Assembly (NCBI GenBank): GCA_963784575.1
Contig: CAWARU010000001.1
Location: 124,001 to 188,000, forward strand
From: CAWARU01 sp963784575
GTDB lineage: Bacteria > Pseudomonadota > Gammaproteobacteria > UBA6186 > Azoamicaceae
Length of the DNA stretch: 64,000 nucleotides
Direction: 5' to 3'
This document shows positions 38,708 to 47,118 of the stretch, piece after piece. Numbering within the stretch: position 1 is the stretch's first letter; each line of letters begins with the position of its first letter. The notes under the pieces are model-generated. The model was not told where the DNA came from. It did not search any database and was given only the letters and a program-made list of their open reading frames with translations. Made by a program: the position numbers and the translations under genes.

Positions 38708-40335
38708 ACTCGATTCCGCAGTTTTTAACAGTTGAGGCAGCGTAAAAATATAAGTTCAAGCTGCTTTTTTATATTTGAGAGAGGGACTCGCTTCCATTCT
38801 ACCAAGATCCCTGCCAACCATATGCTTTTTTGACTGATACACTGGCAGTACCTTGTCTATTGCCTGCTTAAATTCTACAAGTGACTCTCTAGGGTCAACG
38901 GAATTAACAATATCAACAACAGTATTAAGCAACGCCTCTCCTTTGACATGTTGAATCAGGCAACCAGTGGATATCCCAGGTTGTTTGTTCTTAAATCGGG
39001 CGGATTGCTGCGGGTGGAGAAGCAACGCATGTTCGCACAATAGGCTAAGTGTCATGCCTCGCATAGCACTATCAACGCCCTGTTGTTTGCTCAGCTTATT
39101 CCAACCACCATGCGCTTTCCAGTCCTGGATAAAAACCTCGACTAGCCATCTCAAAGTGTAGGTTTGCGCGATGTCCATATGTTGCCAGGATAAATCTGTA
39201 GCAACAATAAATCGATATTCCGTTTCGCCTTCATATTTCAAGGCAACAACAAAACGTTTCTTTGTATGTGATTTCACTAAAATTCTGGCTGACAACACTG
39301 TGACCAATTTTGACTCCCCACCACGTATCGTAAGCTTAGTTTTTACACCCGGTTGGCGTGCAAAATAGGCCTCTAAAAGAACACGTTTCCCACAAGAACG
39401 TACCAATTGATTTTTGCGCAACTGACTGATCACTTGAGAACAATGAGTCACTAATGATGCGTTGTCCATGAATTCTTTAGAACCGTACAGTGCATCTGCC
39501 AAAACACTTTGCACCGTAATTTTTGGATGCTGTTGACAAAATTCTCTTAAAAGCTCAAGCGCTAGCATTTGTTTGGTGGGATAATTCAGATTGGGGGCAG
39601 GCCTCTTTGCTCGTTCTTTTTTGGGAATACCAGCCTTCTTTTGAGCCTTAATAATCCCTTTCCATTTTTTCAACGCAGGGTCTGGGACATAAAAACGGAA
39701 TCCAATGGGAATCGTTAAAATATCCGTTACCAAAAGTAAAAAAACAAATTCTTGCCCCTTAAACCAGCCTTGCGTCTTTTTATCCAAAATCTTATGAACG
39801 CCTGGGATCTTACTGGTATTACGAGACCTCACTTTATCTGAATCATCAAGCACTAAAACGCCTTTTGTGACACCATAATGAGTAATGATATATGTAACAC
39901 TGGCTTGAAGAAGATAATCCCATGCAATTTTTGCATAACGGAACATCCAGCGTAATCGATTTTCATCAAATTTCCCCAAACTAGACCGCATGAATTCAGC
40001 CCAGCTAAAACAACCGGTGACCATTAATCCAATTAACATAACAACAAGCCAGTTGGACTGAATCTTCGTCAATGAATGTGTGGATATTTGTTTAAGTGAT
40101 GCATTAAGCCCCGCAACGTAAGCGGAAATGCAATCGACTGGCTTAAGTAACATAAAGACATCATCCTTGCTTTGTCTCCCTAGAGCGGGCATTATAGCCA
40201 AGTCGGTCTTCTGTTACAGCGTTGACGGTCTTTGCTATGCGAAAACAAGAGCCGTTTCAGTAGTCCGACTTATCTCTTGCATAGTAAGCCATATTTTCTT
40301 TTCCCCATCAAGAACAAAAAACTGCGGAATCGAGT
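38708..40335 (-). mobile_element. Complete DDE insertion sequence of 1,628 bp with 19-bp inverted ends and TTAT target duplication
   Basis: The ends are perfect inverted copies of ACTCGATTCCGCAGTTTTT (38708-38726 and 40317-40335). TTAT flanks both sides (38704-38707 and 40336-40339). Removing the element and one TTAT restores the host frame as GLIHIKSPSMMSGYLG, exactly what Aas-like enzymes need, which proves the borders. A 4-bp duplication is shorter than the usual 9-12 bp of classic IS4 members, so a related family (for example IS701-like) is possible. Confidence 0.93.
38756..40201 (-). CDS. DDE transposase (IS4/IS701-like superfamily)
   Basis: The 481-residue protein fills the element. 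Candidate catalytic residues are Asp in VLVLDDSDKVRSR, Asp in VLADALYGSKEF and Glu in RWLVEVFIQDWK, the spacing of a DDE RNase H-fold transposase with an insertion domain between the second D and E. The open frame, perfect ends and intact target duplication indicate a recent insertion. Its product acts on the terminal repeats listed for the element. Confidence 0.9.
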   Translation of the reverse strand: MAIMPALGRQSKDDVFMLLKPVDCISAYVAGLNASLKQISTHSLTKIQSNWLVVMLIGLMVTGCFSWAEFMRSSLGKFDENRLRWMFRYAKIAWDYLLQASVTYIITHYGVTKGVLVLDDSDKVRSRNTSKIPGVHKILDKKTQGWFKGQEFVFLLLVTDILTIPIGFRFYVPDPALKKWKGIIKAQKKAGIPKKERAKRPAPNLNYPTKQMLALELLREFCQQHPKITVQSVLADALYGSKEFMDNASLVTHCSQVISQLRKNQLVRSCGKRVLLEAYFARQPGVKTKLTIRGGESKLVTVLSARILVKSHTKKRFVVALKYEGETEYRFIVATDLSWQHMDIAQTYTLRWLVEVFIQDWKAHGGWNKLSKQQGVDSAMRGMTLSLLCEHALLLHPQQSARFKNKQPGISTGCLIQHVKGEALLNTVVDIVNSVDPRESLVEFKQAIDKVLPVYQSKKHMVGRDLGRMEASPSLKYKKAA

Positions 40336-41524
40336 TTATATGGATTAAACCTGGAATACCAGGTTCGTTTTGCAGAAAAGTATCAATATTGACAATTTGC
40401 ACCAAAATGTCTGGCAGCGGACGTCCAACACTGCCTGATTTAGCACCAGGCATTTCAGTGCTCCCTTTTGATTTTATTGGGGAATTCACAGCAATGATAG
40501 GACCAGCTTCAGAGCAGCCATAGCCTTCCATAATTCGTAACCCAAACAGAGTTTCAAAATTTTGAGCCAGGTTTTCATGCAACTTTTCTGCACCTGCAAT
40601 GACATGTCTTATACTGCTAAAGCTCGCCGCACTGCATTGCTTTCTATAAATTTCTAAAAAGGTTGGTGCCGCAATTAAAAAACTGACTTTATACTGCTGC
40701 ACCAAATTCGCGATTTCTTTATGATCAGGGGATTAAAATGATATACAATCGCAGCACCCGCGAGGACAGGTAACCATAAGGTACCCGTATATCCGAAAGA
40801 ATGAAAAAAGGGCAAAATACCCAAAAATACATCGGAATTTTCGTGTGGAAATACTTTTGCGGTCATCCTGATATTTGAAATGATGCTTTTATTGGATAAT
40901 AAAATGCCTTTGATCTCCTGTGCTGCCGCTTGAAAAAATAATGGTAGCTAATGTATCCTCATGGCTGCTTCTATGAGCAAATATTCTCCAAATCATTGAT
41001 ATAGGAACTAATTTAGCCAATAGTGCGGCCCCCATTTTTAGCAGAATCGATTTTTTTGCTTTTTGAAAAATATCTTCAGCATAAAGAATCTCACAGTCTT
41101 CAAACTTAAAAGACATTTTATTTAGAAAAGCTTTCGATGAAATAATTGTTTTTATTGCACTTTTTTTAACACAAGCATTTAAGTTAGCTTCTCCAAGGAC
41201 ATAATTCAAGTTTATGCTGGTCTTCCCCAATAAATTCAGCGCAATATTCACTAAAAAACCAGCAACAGAAGGGGGAAGTAACACACCAACTCGAGCCTCA
41301 TCCGAATCAAATTTCAATATCCGACTCAATACAAGCGTGGCAACCATCGCTTTAAAATAACTGAGTTTTTTTCCAGAGCTATCGGCAACACATAATTTTT
41401 GAGAATATTTTTTGGCAGATTGGAAAAAGAGTTTTGATAGAATTTGAGTAGACATAGGGCATCCTCTGTGTAAGTTTCCTAAAATCTTAAATCGAAAATC
41501 CAATATCGATTATTTTTGAAAAAA

Positions 41525-41553
41525 TTTACTTCGTGCAAAAAATCAGGTTTAAT
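41525..41553 (+). promoter_or_regulatory. Predicted sigma70 promoter of the MATE exporter gene
   Basis: TTTACT (41525-41530) and TTTAAT (41548-41553) are spaced by 17 bases on the plus strand, 78 bases before the MATE start, in the divergent gap with the acyl-ACP synthetase gene. Confidence 0.4.
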
Positions 41554-41571
41554 GTCAAAGAGTAAACAATA

Positions 41572-41595
41572 TGCAACAACTTAAGTAGTGTTGCA
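41572..41595. promoter_or_regulatory. Inverted repeat TGCAACA-N10-TGTTGCA, candidate operator
   Basis: TGCAACA (41572-41578) and TGTTGCA (41589-41595) flank a centre ACTTAAGTAG that is itself nearly symmetric. The site starts about 18 bases after the predicted -10 box of the exporter gene, which is where a repressor would block transcription. No regulator gene is seen nearby. Confidence 0.45.
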
Positions 41596-41630
41596 AGGAA
41601 TTTTTTATTTATCAACTGTCAATTTTTACT

Positions 41631-43442
41631 ATGCAAGAAGATACTATCAGCTATTTTGATCGTAAGACCTTAAAAGAGGTCATCTACTATGCGATCTCCG
41701 CAAGCACTTGTCCTGGAATTGATACCAGCTTCAATTATATAAATATAGTAATCTTAGCAAATAAATCTTTAGCTGCAAGTGCTCTAACAGGGGGGGTACA
41801 GGGAGCAATCATCACCACTGGGTGTTCCATGATAGGATCTGTTTGCTCCTTAACAAGCAATGCTTATGGCCATGGAGTGATAAATTTACCAGCAGCAAAC
41901 GCTAAAATTCGTCACAGTTTTAAAAGTGGTTTAGTTTTAACATTGGTATTAAGCGGACCCGCCATAACTTTTGCCTTAACCAGTCATCATATTTTACGAT
42001 TATTACAACAGCCTGAAGATCTGCTAGATGATGTGGAACAATATTTTAAAATGTATTCTATTGGCATCCCCGCGCTTTTTGCAGTTCATCTCGAAAAACA
42101 AATTGCTTTGGGCATTGCTGATTTTAGAGCAGTCAATCTATTAACTGTATTCGATAATCTAGTCGTTTCTTCTCTGGGATTCCTATTTGTTAATGGCATT
42201 TTGGGAGAAGAATTAGGACTCTCCGGTTTAGGACTTGCTTTAGCCATTACCAATTGGCTTGATTTATTGGTTTTTTCACTTTATTTAAGATTCAGTGCTC
42301 GTTATTCAGATTTTATGCTTGATCTCTTTAGCGAATTCAATGAAGTCCGGCAAGTTTTTTTTGAATTAACTTCTATGTCCATACCGACCGGAATCCAAGT
42401 CCTTTCAGAATACTCTATCAATCTTGGTTACACTGCCTTTATGGGGAAATTCGGTGAAGCAGCTCTTAAAGCTTGGCAGATCAGTTTGCAATATAGTTCT
42501 TTTGCCGCGATCTCTATCTATGGCTTGAATGAAACAGCTATTGTTCTGGTAGGAAGGTATAAGGGTGCAGGAAAAATTATTAAAGCAAAAGTCACTGGCA
42601 ATATTTGCATTGCTCTAGGTGGAGGAATTTCATTGCTGCTTTTTGGAGTCATGTCAAGCATGACTCATGAACTCATGAGACCCTTCCTAGATGTAGAGGA
42701 TCCTAACAATGCAGAAATTGTGACCGCAACTAATTTATTTATCATAATGAATAGCGCATTCCAAGCTTTTGATGCCATAAGGACGATTTCAGGAGGGGCT
42801 TTGCTCGGGGGTTTTAAGAATACACGAATTTCAATGATCACTGGATTGGTTTCTGTGGGAATGATAGGCCTAGGTTTATCCTATTCTTTGGGCTTTAAAA
42901 CAACTTTGGGTGTCGCAGGCATTTGTCTTGCGAGAGGAATAGGATATACGCTGGGAGGATGCGCTGTTTTAGGGGGTTGGCTCATGAAGGCCAGACATTG
43001 GCTTTTAACACCCACTACAGTAGCAACGTCTGAAGATAGTCCAGATATGACAGAAAACATTGAGATTGAAGAATCCATAGAAATTGAAAAACCTGCCGAT
43101 ATGAATCCAAAGCTAGAAATCCCTATGCCGGTTTCAACTGCTGATGACTCTACTGTAGAGACTCTAATGTTAGTTTCATCTGCGGATGAAAATAACGAAG
43201 AAATAATACCAAGCAAAATTACTGAAGAACAAATAGCGCAAATACAAGTTTCCGAAGATCAGACTGTTCAATCACAAATTTCACAAGAACACAGAAATTC
43301 TACGTCACCACTCCTCTTTAGCTCTCAAATAAATCAAACTTCTCAAAGCAAGCCCCTACAAATAGAATCACCTCCTAACAGTTCATTCTCTGCAAAACTA
43401 CTTTCTCGTTTACGAGGGAATATTAAATTTACCCTTTTTTAA
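41631..43442 (+). CDS. MATE-family efflux transporter with a long disordered C-terminal tail
   Basis: The first 450 residues form about twelve hydrophobic segments with MATE features: QPEDLLDDVEQYFKMYSIGIPALF, the glycine-rich GLSGLGLALAITNWLDLL, and in the second half NETAIVLVGRYKGAGK and FQAFDAIRTISGGALLGGFKN. MATE proteins export organic cations, drugs or peptide products using Na+ or H+. The last 150 residues are hydrophilic (EIEESIEIEKP, then Ser/Gln/Thr-rich), an unusual extension. The gene is divergent from the acyl-ACP synthetase and NRPS genes and intact. In colibactin synthesis the MATE protein ClbM carries the acylated prodrug to the periplasm; an equivalent role is inferred here by position. 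No clear Shine-Dalgarno site precedes the ATG. Confidence 0.85.
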   Translation: MQEDTISYFDRKTLKEVIYYAISASTCPGIDTSFNYINIVILANKSLAASALTGGVQGAIITTGCSMIGSVCSLTSNAYGHGVINLPAANAKIRHSFKSGLVLTLVLSGPAITFALTSHHILRLLQQPEDLLDDVEQYFKMYSIGIPALFAVHLEKQIALGIADFRAVNLLTVFDNLVVSSLGFLFVNGILGEELGLSGLGLALAITNWLDLLVFSLYLRFSARYSDFMLDLFSEFNEVRQVFFELTSMSIPTGIQVLSEYSINLGYTAFMGKFGEAALKAWQISLQYSSFAAISIYGLNETAIVLVGRYKGAGKIIKAKVTGNICIALGGGISLLLFGVMSSMTHELMRPFLDVEDPNNAEIVTATNLFIIMNSAFQAFDAIRTISGGALLGGFKNTRISMITGLVSVGMIGLGLSYSLGFKTTLGVAGICLARGIGYTLGGCAVLGGWLMKARHWLLTPTTVATSEDSPDMTENIEIEESIEIEKPADMNPKLEIPMPVSTADDSTVETLMLVSSADENNEEIIPSKITEEQIAQIQVSEDQTVQSQISQEHRNSTSPLLFSSQINQTSQSKPLQIESPPNSSFSAKLLSRLRGNIKFTLF

Positions 43443-43744
43443 GATTGCTGTATCAAAAGCCTGAGGGATTAAAATAATCAGGGGGTCTCGGCCTTGGCTT
43501 GGCCATTGAACTTTTGAGAGGTTCACCGGGTGGAAACAAGGCTTTTGAATCTAAACAGGACTTGAAGTCCCATTTCGGGACAGTCATAGAGTAAATATAA
43601 AAAGTAGCGATATAATGCTCTAAAATGAGTGCCAATGCACGTAGCATTCTTACTAAAACATGTTCAATCTATTCACTTAAGTATTATTCAAAACTAGCCG
43701 ATAAATATCATAAATACCATTGATACTATTATCGATTAATAGTT
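43443..43744. other. Gene-free gap of about 300 bases
   Basis: No convincing gene. A 64-codon minus-strand ORF (43453-43647) ending KPRPRPPDYFNPSGF has no recognisable domain or ribosome site. Short hairpins such as GGACTT-G-AAGTCC lie near 43559-43571. A TATAAT-like box (GATATAATG) near 43610 could serve the downstream effector-like gene, but no good -35 partner was found. Confidence 0.35.
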
Positions 43745-45184
43745 ATGTTAAGTTTAGAGGAAATGCTATACCAAGCTATCAAAGATAACGATATAAAAGT
43801 CGTTGACGATATTTTGCATGATATTCAACAACATCCTAATAAAATCGATCTAAATTTTATTGTCAGTCCAGAAGAAAATGAAACTTTCTTAAGTTTAGCC
43901 GTAAAAAAAGGCAATCCTGAGATAATCAACCGCATCATGTCGCATCCAACAATGCAAGCACGACAAAAAACCATTTTGGATCGGCGCTCAGGTTCAGATC
44001 CCTTACAGACGCCTATTGAAATTGCAGCACTGAAAGGGGATTTTAAAACTATTTTAATATTGCTCGAAGCTGGTGCTGAGCTATATATTTCACCCGAGGC
44101 AAAAAAACTGCTTCCTAAAGAAATGTATGAGAAATTAAACACTCTCTCTGCAGAACTAAAACAACTGGGCGAAGCAGTCATTAAAGGGGATATTAAAGCT
44201 GCAACCGCACTGATTCAAAAAGGGGTTAATGTCAACTATGTTTCGAAAAAATACGGAAGACTTTTGCCTCTCGCATTATCCGCTGCGAAAATTGATATAG
44301 CCATTTTATTATTAGAAAATGGCTATGATCTCAATAATAGAATGAGAAGAGACTTTTTGGTGGAATATGCCGCAACTTCTGAACTAACGTATTCAAAAGG
44401 ACAGCTCATTCAATTATTAAATTATTTTGATAAAGATTTGTCATTCAAATACTTGAAAGAAACCTCTCCGATTGGAGAGTCACCCGCTTATTTTGCTTCT
44501 CTTGATAATAATGTTGCATTTTTGAAAGACTTGATCGATTTTCTACCCAAAGATCAAATGCTAGAAATATTTTATATCAAAACACGGGCAGGCGAAAATA
44601 CCTTTATGAATTTACTTAAAAATCACAGTAACGGTGTTTTTGATATCATTTTCAGCAAAATATCGCCCGATGAAAAGATAACATTAATCTTAGGCTCAAA
44701 CGGAAATCCATCATTACTCATGACAGCAATTGATAAGGGGTTGCCACATGCCCTACTTTATCTCTTAAATGAAATACCAGAAAAAGAAAGAATAGATGTC
44801 TTTCTTTTTCCCAACATTGAACAAAGTCCATTATTTGCTTTATATCAAAAGGAAGACTGGGAAACCTTAAACCAAGTATTAAAGTTTTTGAAACTCCCAA
44901 CCCTATCCCTAGAAACACAGTATGAGGGACAACCTCAGGTTTTACTACAATTATCTGAATCATTTCCGGATTTGAAAAAACTGTTGGAAACAGAGGAACA
45001 ACATACGGAACGAGTACGCAGCTCACCACTCCAAGAGCTTTTTAAAGCGGGAGATGCTAAGGCATTACACTCGAAGTTCAGAGAGGAAACCAAGAAATTG
45101 CAAGAAACCATCGGTGCTGTTAGAAGCGATCCACTCTTACTGCACGGACCTTTGGTTAAAACTCAGCATACCGTAGATCTCTGA
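43745..45184 (+). CDS. Ankyrin-repeat protein, N-terminal part of a likely split effector
   Basis: The 479-residue frame contains degenerate ankyrin units, for example TPIEIAALKGDFKTILILLEAGAEL, LGEAVIKGDIKAATALIQKGVNVN, LPLALSAAKIDIAILLLENGYDLN and SLLMTAIDKGLPHALLYLLNE. No signal peptide or membrane segment is seen. It ends QHTVDL-TGA; removing one base at this point (GTAGATCTCTGAAAA) joins the frame to SENIVKYILQ and the ART-containing ORF that follows. It probably forms the N-terminal, host-protein-binding part of one larger protein. Ankyrin proteins are a frequent class of secreted effectors in Legionella and Coxiella, which suggests but does not show secretion. Confidence 0.8.
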   Translation: MLSLEEMLYQAIKDNDIKVVDDILHDIQQHPNKIDLNFIVSPEENETFLSLAVKKGNPEIINRIMSHPTMQARQKTILDRRSGSDPLQTPIEIAALKGDFKTILILLEAGAELYISPEAKKLLPKEMYEKLNTLSAELKQLGEAVIKGDIKAATALIQKGVNVNYVSKKYGRLLPLALSAAKIDIAILLLENGYDLNNRMRRDFLVEYAATSELTYSKGQLIQLLNYFDKDLSFKYLKETSPIGESPAYFASLDNNVAFLKDLIDFLPKDQMLEIFYIKTRAGENTFMNLLKNHSNGVFDIIFSKISPDEKITLILGSNGNPSLLMTAIDKGLPHALLYLLNEIPEKERIDVFLFPNIEQSPLFALYQKEDWETLNQVLKFLKLPTLSLETQYEGQPQVLLQLSESFPDLKKLLETEEQHTERVRSSPLQELFKAGDAKALHSKFREETKKLQETIGAVRSDPLLLHGPLVKTQHTVDL

Positions 45185-45263
45185 AAATATTGTTAAATAT
45201 ATTCTACAAAGTAAGCCCGTACAGACAGAACAAATTGGTGATCAAACCTTCATTTCTGTTAAC

Positions 45264-46376
45264 TTGGAAGATAGGGTCGAAAAATATAATTTATCTGAAA
45301 TATTAAAGTTTGCAAATCTACAGCATATCGTGTTGCAAGAGGAAGACAGAAAAAAATATCTCGATTTTCTTGATACCAGATCGCGCATAAAACCAGCAAA
45401 ATCAGAACAAGACGATGCCATCCCTACTGAGGAAGATTTTGCGAACAATGACAAGGAAGGATTTTTAAAAGAGGTATCTTATGCTGAAAAATGTGCCATC
45501 AATATTTGGACTGGCAAGGCTTATGAATCCATGCAATATTTGCTCACCAACAGAATAAGTAAGATTTCAGATAAGGGAGATGATGTTTTAGATACTTTGG
45601 TCCACTCAGTGATGGCCTGTTCTGGTCTTAATAAAGTCCAAGGATTTATCATTCATCACACCTTTCGCTGGGAAAGTGCCCATAGCAAAGCTACTCTGAA
45701 CCGGAATGCAGATAGAATCAGTGCAACTGAAAAAGGAGGTGACGTCATAATGGAAAGCGCCTTTGTCAGCACAGCCTATAAAAAGCCTTCACACGTCTTT
45801 TTTACGCCAGGCAAAACCAATGTAGGAATATTCTATACGGATGGTATCATTGGAAAAAATATTGTCTCTGTCTCTCAACATCCGGATGAACGAGAATTCT
45901 TAATACCGCCTACTCAAGTCGTAGTCGAAGGTAGAATTCGTGAAACCGGAATTGACTATTTCAAGTGCAGAACAGTACGAACTCTTACAAATTTGCCCCG
46001 CGAAGCACTTGCCTTAGCCTCTAGTATTAAAGATGAAGAGACGTTCAACTACATAGTCCAATTTGAACATATACAAAGATATGTTGTTGATCTACTGGGA
46101 GAGCTTCGCAGACATAAGTACAACCCCGATTTTATTGAAAAAATAATGAAATTAAACAATATAACAGAAGCACTTATAAAGGATTCCAAAACAAAACCCA
46201 TTGATAAATTGATCCATTTTGAACGCGAAATTCAGAGTACCATTCAAGAAATTGAAAGAAGTCCAGTTCTTTCCGACATTAAGGAACAAACCAAGAAAAT
46301 AACTTTGCTTGAAATGATTCAATCTGAAAAACACCATATTTCAAAACAAGTTTGGCACATAAACTTGAACCCATAG
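45264..46376 (+). CDS. Putative ADP-ribosyltransferase (R-S-E type) domain protein, middle part of the split effector
   Basis: The frame is open from 45177, but the first start is TTG 45264, so its beginning lies in the upstream ankyrin gene. It carries the three signatures of arginine-type ADP-ribosyltransferase toxins: an arginine on the first strand (FIIHHTFRWES, R135), the STS-like strand (ESAFVSTAYKKP, S169-T170) and an E-x-E-type loop (HPDEREFLIPPTQVVVEGRI, E209 and E211). The N-terminal helix YAEKCAINIWTGKAYESMQYLL also matches the family. Such enzymes use NAD+ to modify a host protein. The C-terminal 110 residues are helical. The end overlaps the next ORF by 25 bases, with KTSLAHKLEP as the joined reading, so a second frameshift is likely. 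Confidence 0.72.
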   Translation: MEDRVEKYNLSEILKFANLQHIVLQEEDRKKYLDFLDTRSRIKPAKSEQDDAIPTEEDFANNDKEGFLKEVSYAEKCAINIWTGKAYESMQYLLTNRISKISDKGDDVLDTLVHSVMACSGLNKVQGFIIHHTFRWESAHSKATLNRNADRISATEKGGDVIMESAFVSTAYKKPSHVFFTPGKTNVGIFYTDGIIGKNIVSVSQHPDEREFLIPPTQVVVEGRIRETGIDYFKCRTVRTLTNLPREALALASSIKDEETFNYIVQFEHIQRYVVDLLGELRRHKYNPDFIEKIMKLNNITEALIKDSKTKPIDKLIHFEREIQSTIQEIERSPVLSDIKEQTKKITLLEMIQSEKHHISKQVWHINLNP

Positions 46377-47077
46377 GGCGCGATTTAATAAACAAAATGA
46401 ATAATTTAGCCAAAGATCACTCATTTCAAAAATTTGAAACTATAATTCCAGGGAGTGGGAAGGTTATAGGATCGCTTCAGAAAAAAATGGATGATATCTT
46501 GCATCAAGAAAATATGAAAACTAATGAAAAATTACAAGCGTTAAATAAGATTGCGAGTGAATTTGAATCCGTTCTAAAATCAAATACAGAATCTTTACGC
46601 TCTCTTTCCAAGGGAATGACAGAAAAAATGACGGAATGTTCTAAACAAATGGAAGCCTTGGAAAATGAATATAAGGCCGCCAAAGAGGAAGAGGGAAATT
46701 TACGACAGCAATTTTTTAAGTCATCAAATCCAAAGGTTAGTACTGAGCTCAAAAAGCAAATTGAAACACTTCAGGAGAAAAGTTCTGAAATATTCAATGT
46801 TCGGATCCCGGAACTGCAAGAAATGTACCAGGGGTATCGAAATAAATCCGATGATTTCGCCCTTCTTAAAGAAGGCCTAAAATCAAGAGCAATAAATATT
46901 AACGTTATGGTTAGGGAATCTGAAAGTTTCCTCAAAGAATATCAGGCTCTTCTAGATACCAAAACACAGCCAGTACTCTATTCCCAGGCTGATAAAAAAC
47001 ATTCCCAATCAGAGGTTCCGAAAGAACCGAGCCCGGGACCAAAAGCAGGAAGCACCCACATAAACCGTAAAATTTAA
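46352..47077 (+). CDS. Coiled-coil protein, C-terminal part of the split effector
   Basis: The 241-residue frame begins at TTG inside the ART gene and is rich in long heptad-like helices (NEKLQALNKIASEFESVLK, TECSKQMEALENEYKAAKEE, STELKKQIETLQEKSSE). Its last 40 residues are polar and basic (KKHSQSEVPKEPSPGPKAG...), resembling the flexible C-terminal tails of Dot/Icm substrates, although no signal was computed. No ribosome site precedes the TTG, which supports its being a continuation of the ART frame after a frameshift near 46345. It meets the aldo-keto reductase gene tail to tail. Confidence 0.65.
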   Translation: MAHKLEPIGRDLINKMNNLAKDHSFQKFETIIPGSGKVIGSLQKKMDDILHQENMKTNEKLQALNKIASEFESVLKSNTESLRSLSKGMTEKMTECSKQMEALENEYKAAKEEEGNLRQQFFKSSNPKVSTELKKQIETLQEKSSEIFNVRIPELQEMYQGYRNKSDDFALLKEGLKSRAININVMVRESESFLKEYQALLDTKTQPVLYSQADKKHSQSEVPKEPSPGPKAGSTHINRKI

Positions 47078-47093
47078 ATTTTGGTGAACAGTA

Positions 47094-47118
47094 CCTCCAA
47101 GTTTTAAGAACTTGGGGG
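47094..47118. terminator. Hairpin between convergent genes
   Basis: CCAAGTT (47097-47103) pairs with AACTTGG (47109-47115), with weaker outer pairs, around TTAAG. It lies between the convergent effector and reductase genes and overlaps the reductase stop. There is no good T-run, so it may be only a weak bidirectional terminator. Confidence 0.4.

Larger units (their letters stand above)
38194..41455 (-). pseudogene. Acyl-ACP synthetase (Aas-like AMP-binding enzyme), interrupted by an insertion sequence and three frameshifts
   Basis: ATG 41455 follows AGAGGATG. The frame reads VGVLLPPSVAGFLVNIALNL and TSINLNYVLGEANL, typical of the acyl-ACP synthetase half of Aas, then IIFSSGSTGDQ. Frameshifts near 40895 and 40730 precede VSFLIAAPTFLEIYRKQC, MEGYGCSEAGP and GLIHI. 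An insertion sequence (38708-40335) follows. Beyond it WYNTKDIGYLDSEGFLFIID and RFSKIGGEMVPH continue, with a third shift near 38320 (LG-SGKPDILTAKDI) before TAG 38194. The enzyme would charge a fatty acid on a carrier or CoA. It precedes the NRPS operon in the same orientation and could have supplied acyl groups, or be an unrelated phospholipid gene. It is dead. Confidence 0.88.

Noticed and set aside
9955..41455. All frameshifts as sequencing errors
   Set aside because: Lesions are not in long homopolymers, three are substitutions, and intact multi-kilobase frames with many A/T runs lie nearby. It cannot be fully excluded without reads.
43453..43647. 64-codon minus-strand ORF ending PPDYFNPSGF
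   Set aside because: No start signal, domain or neighbour logic; left as part of a gene-free gap.
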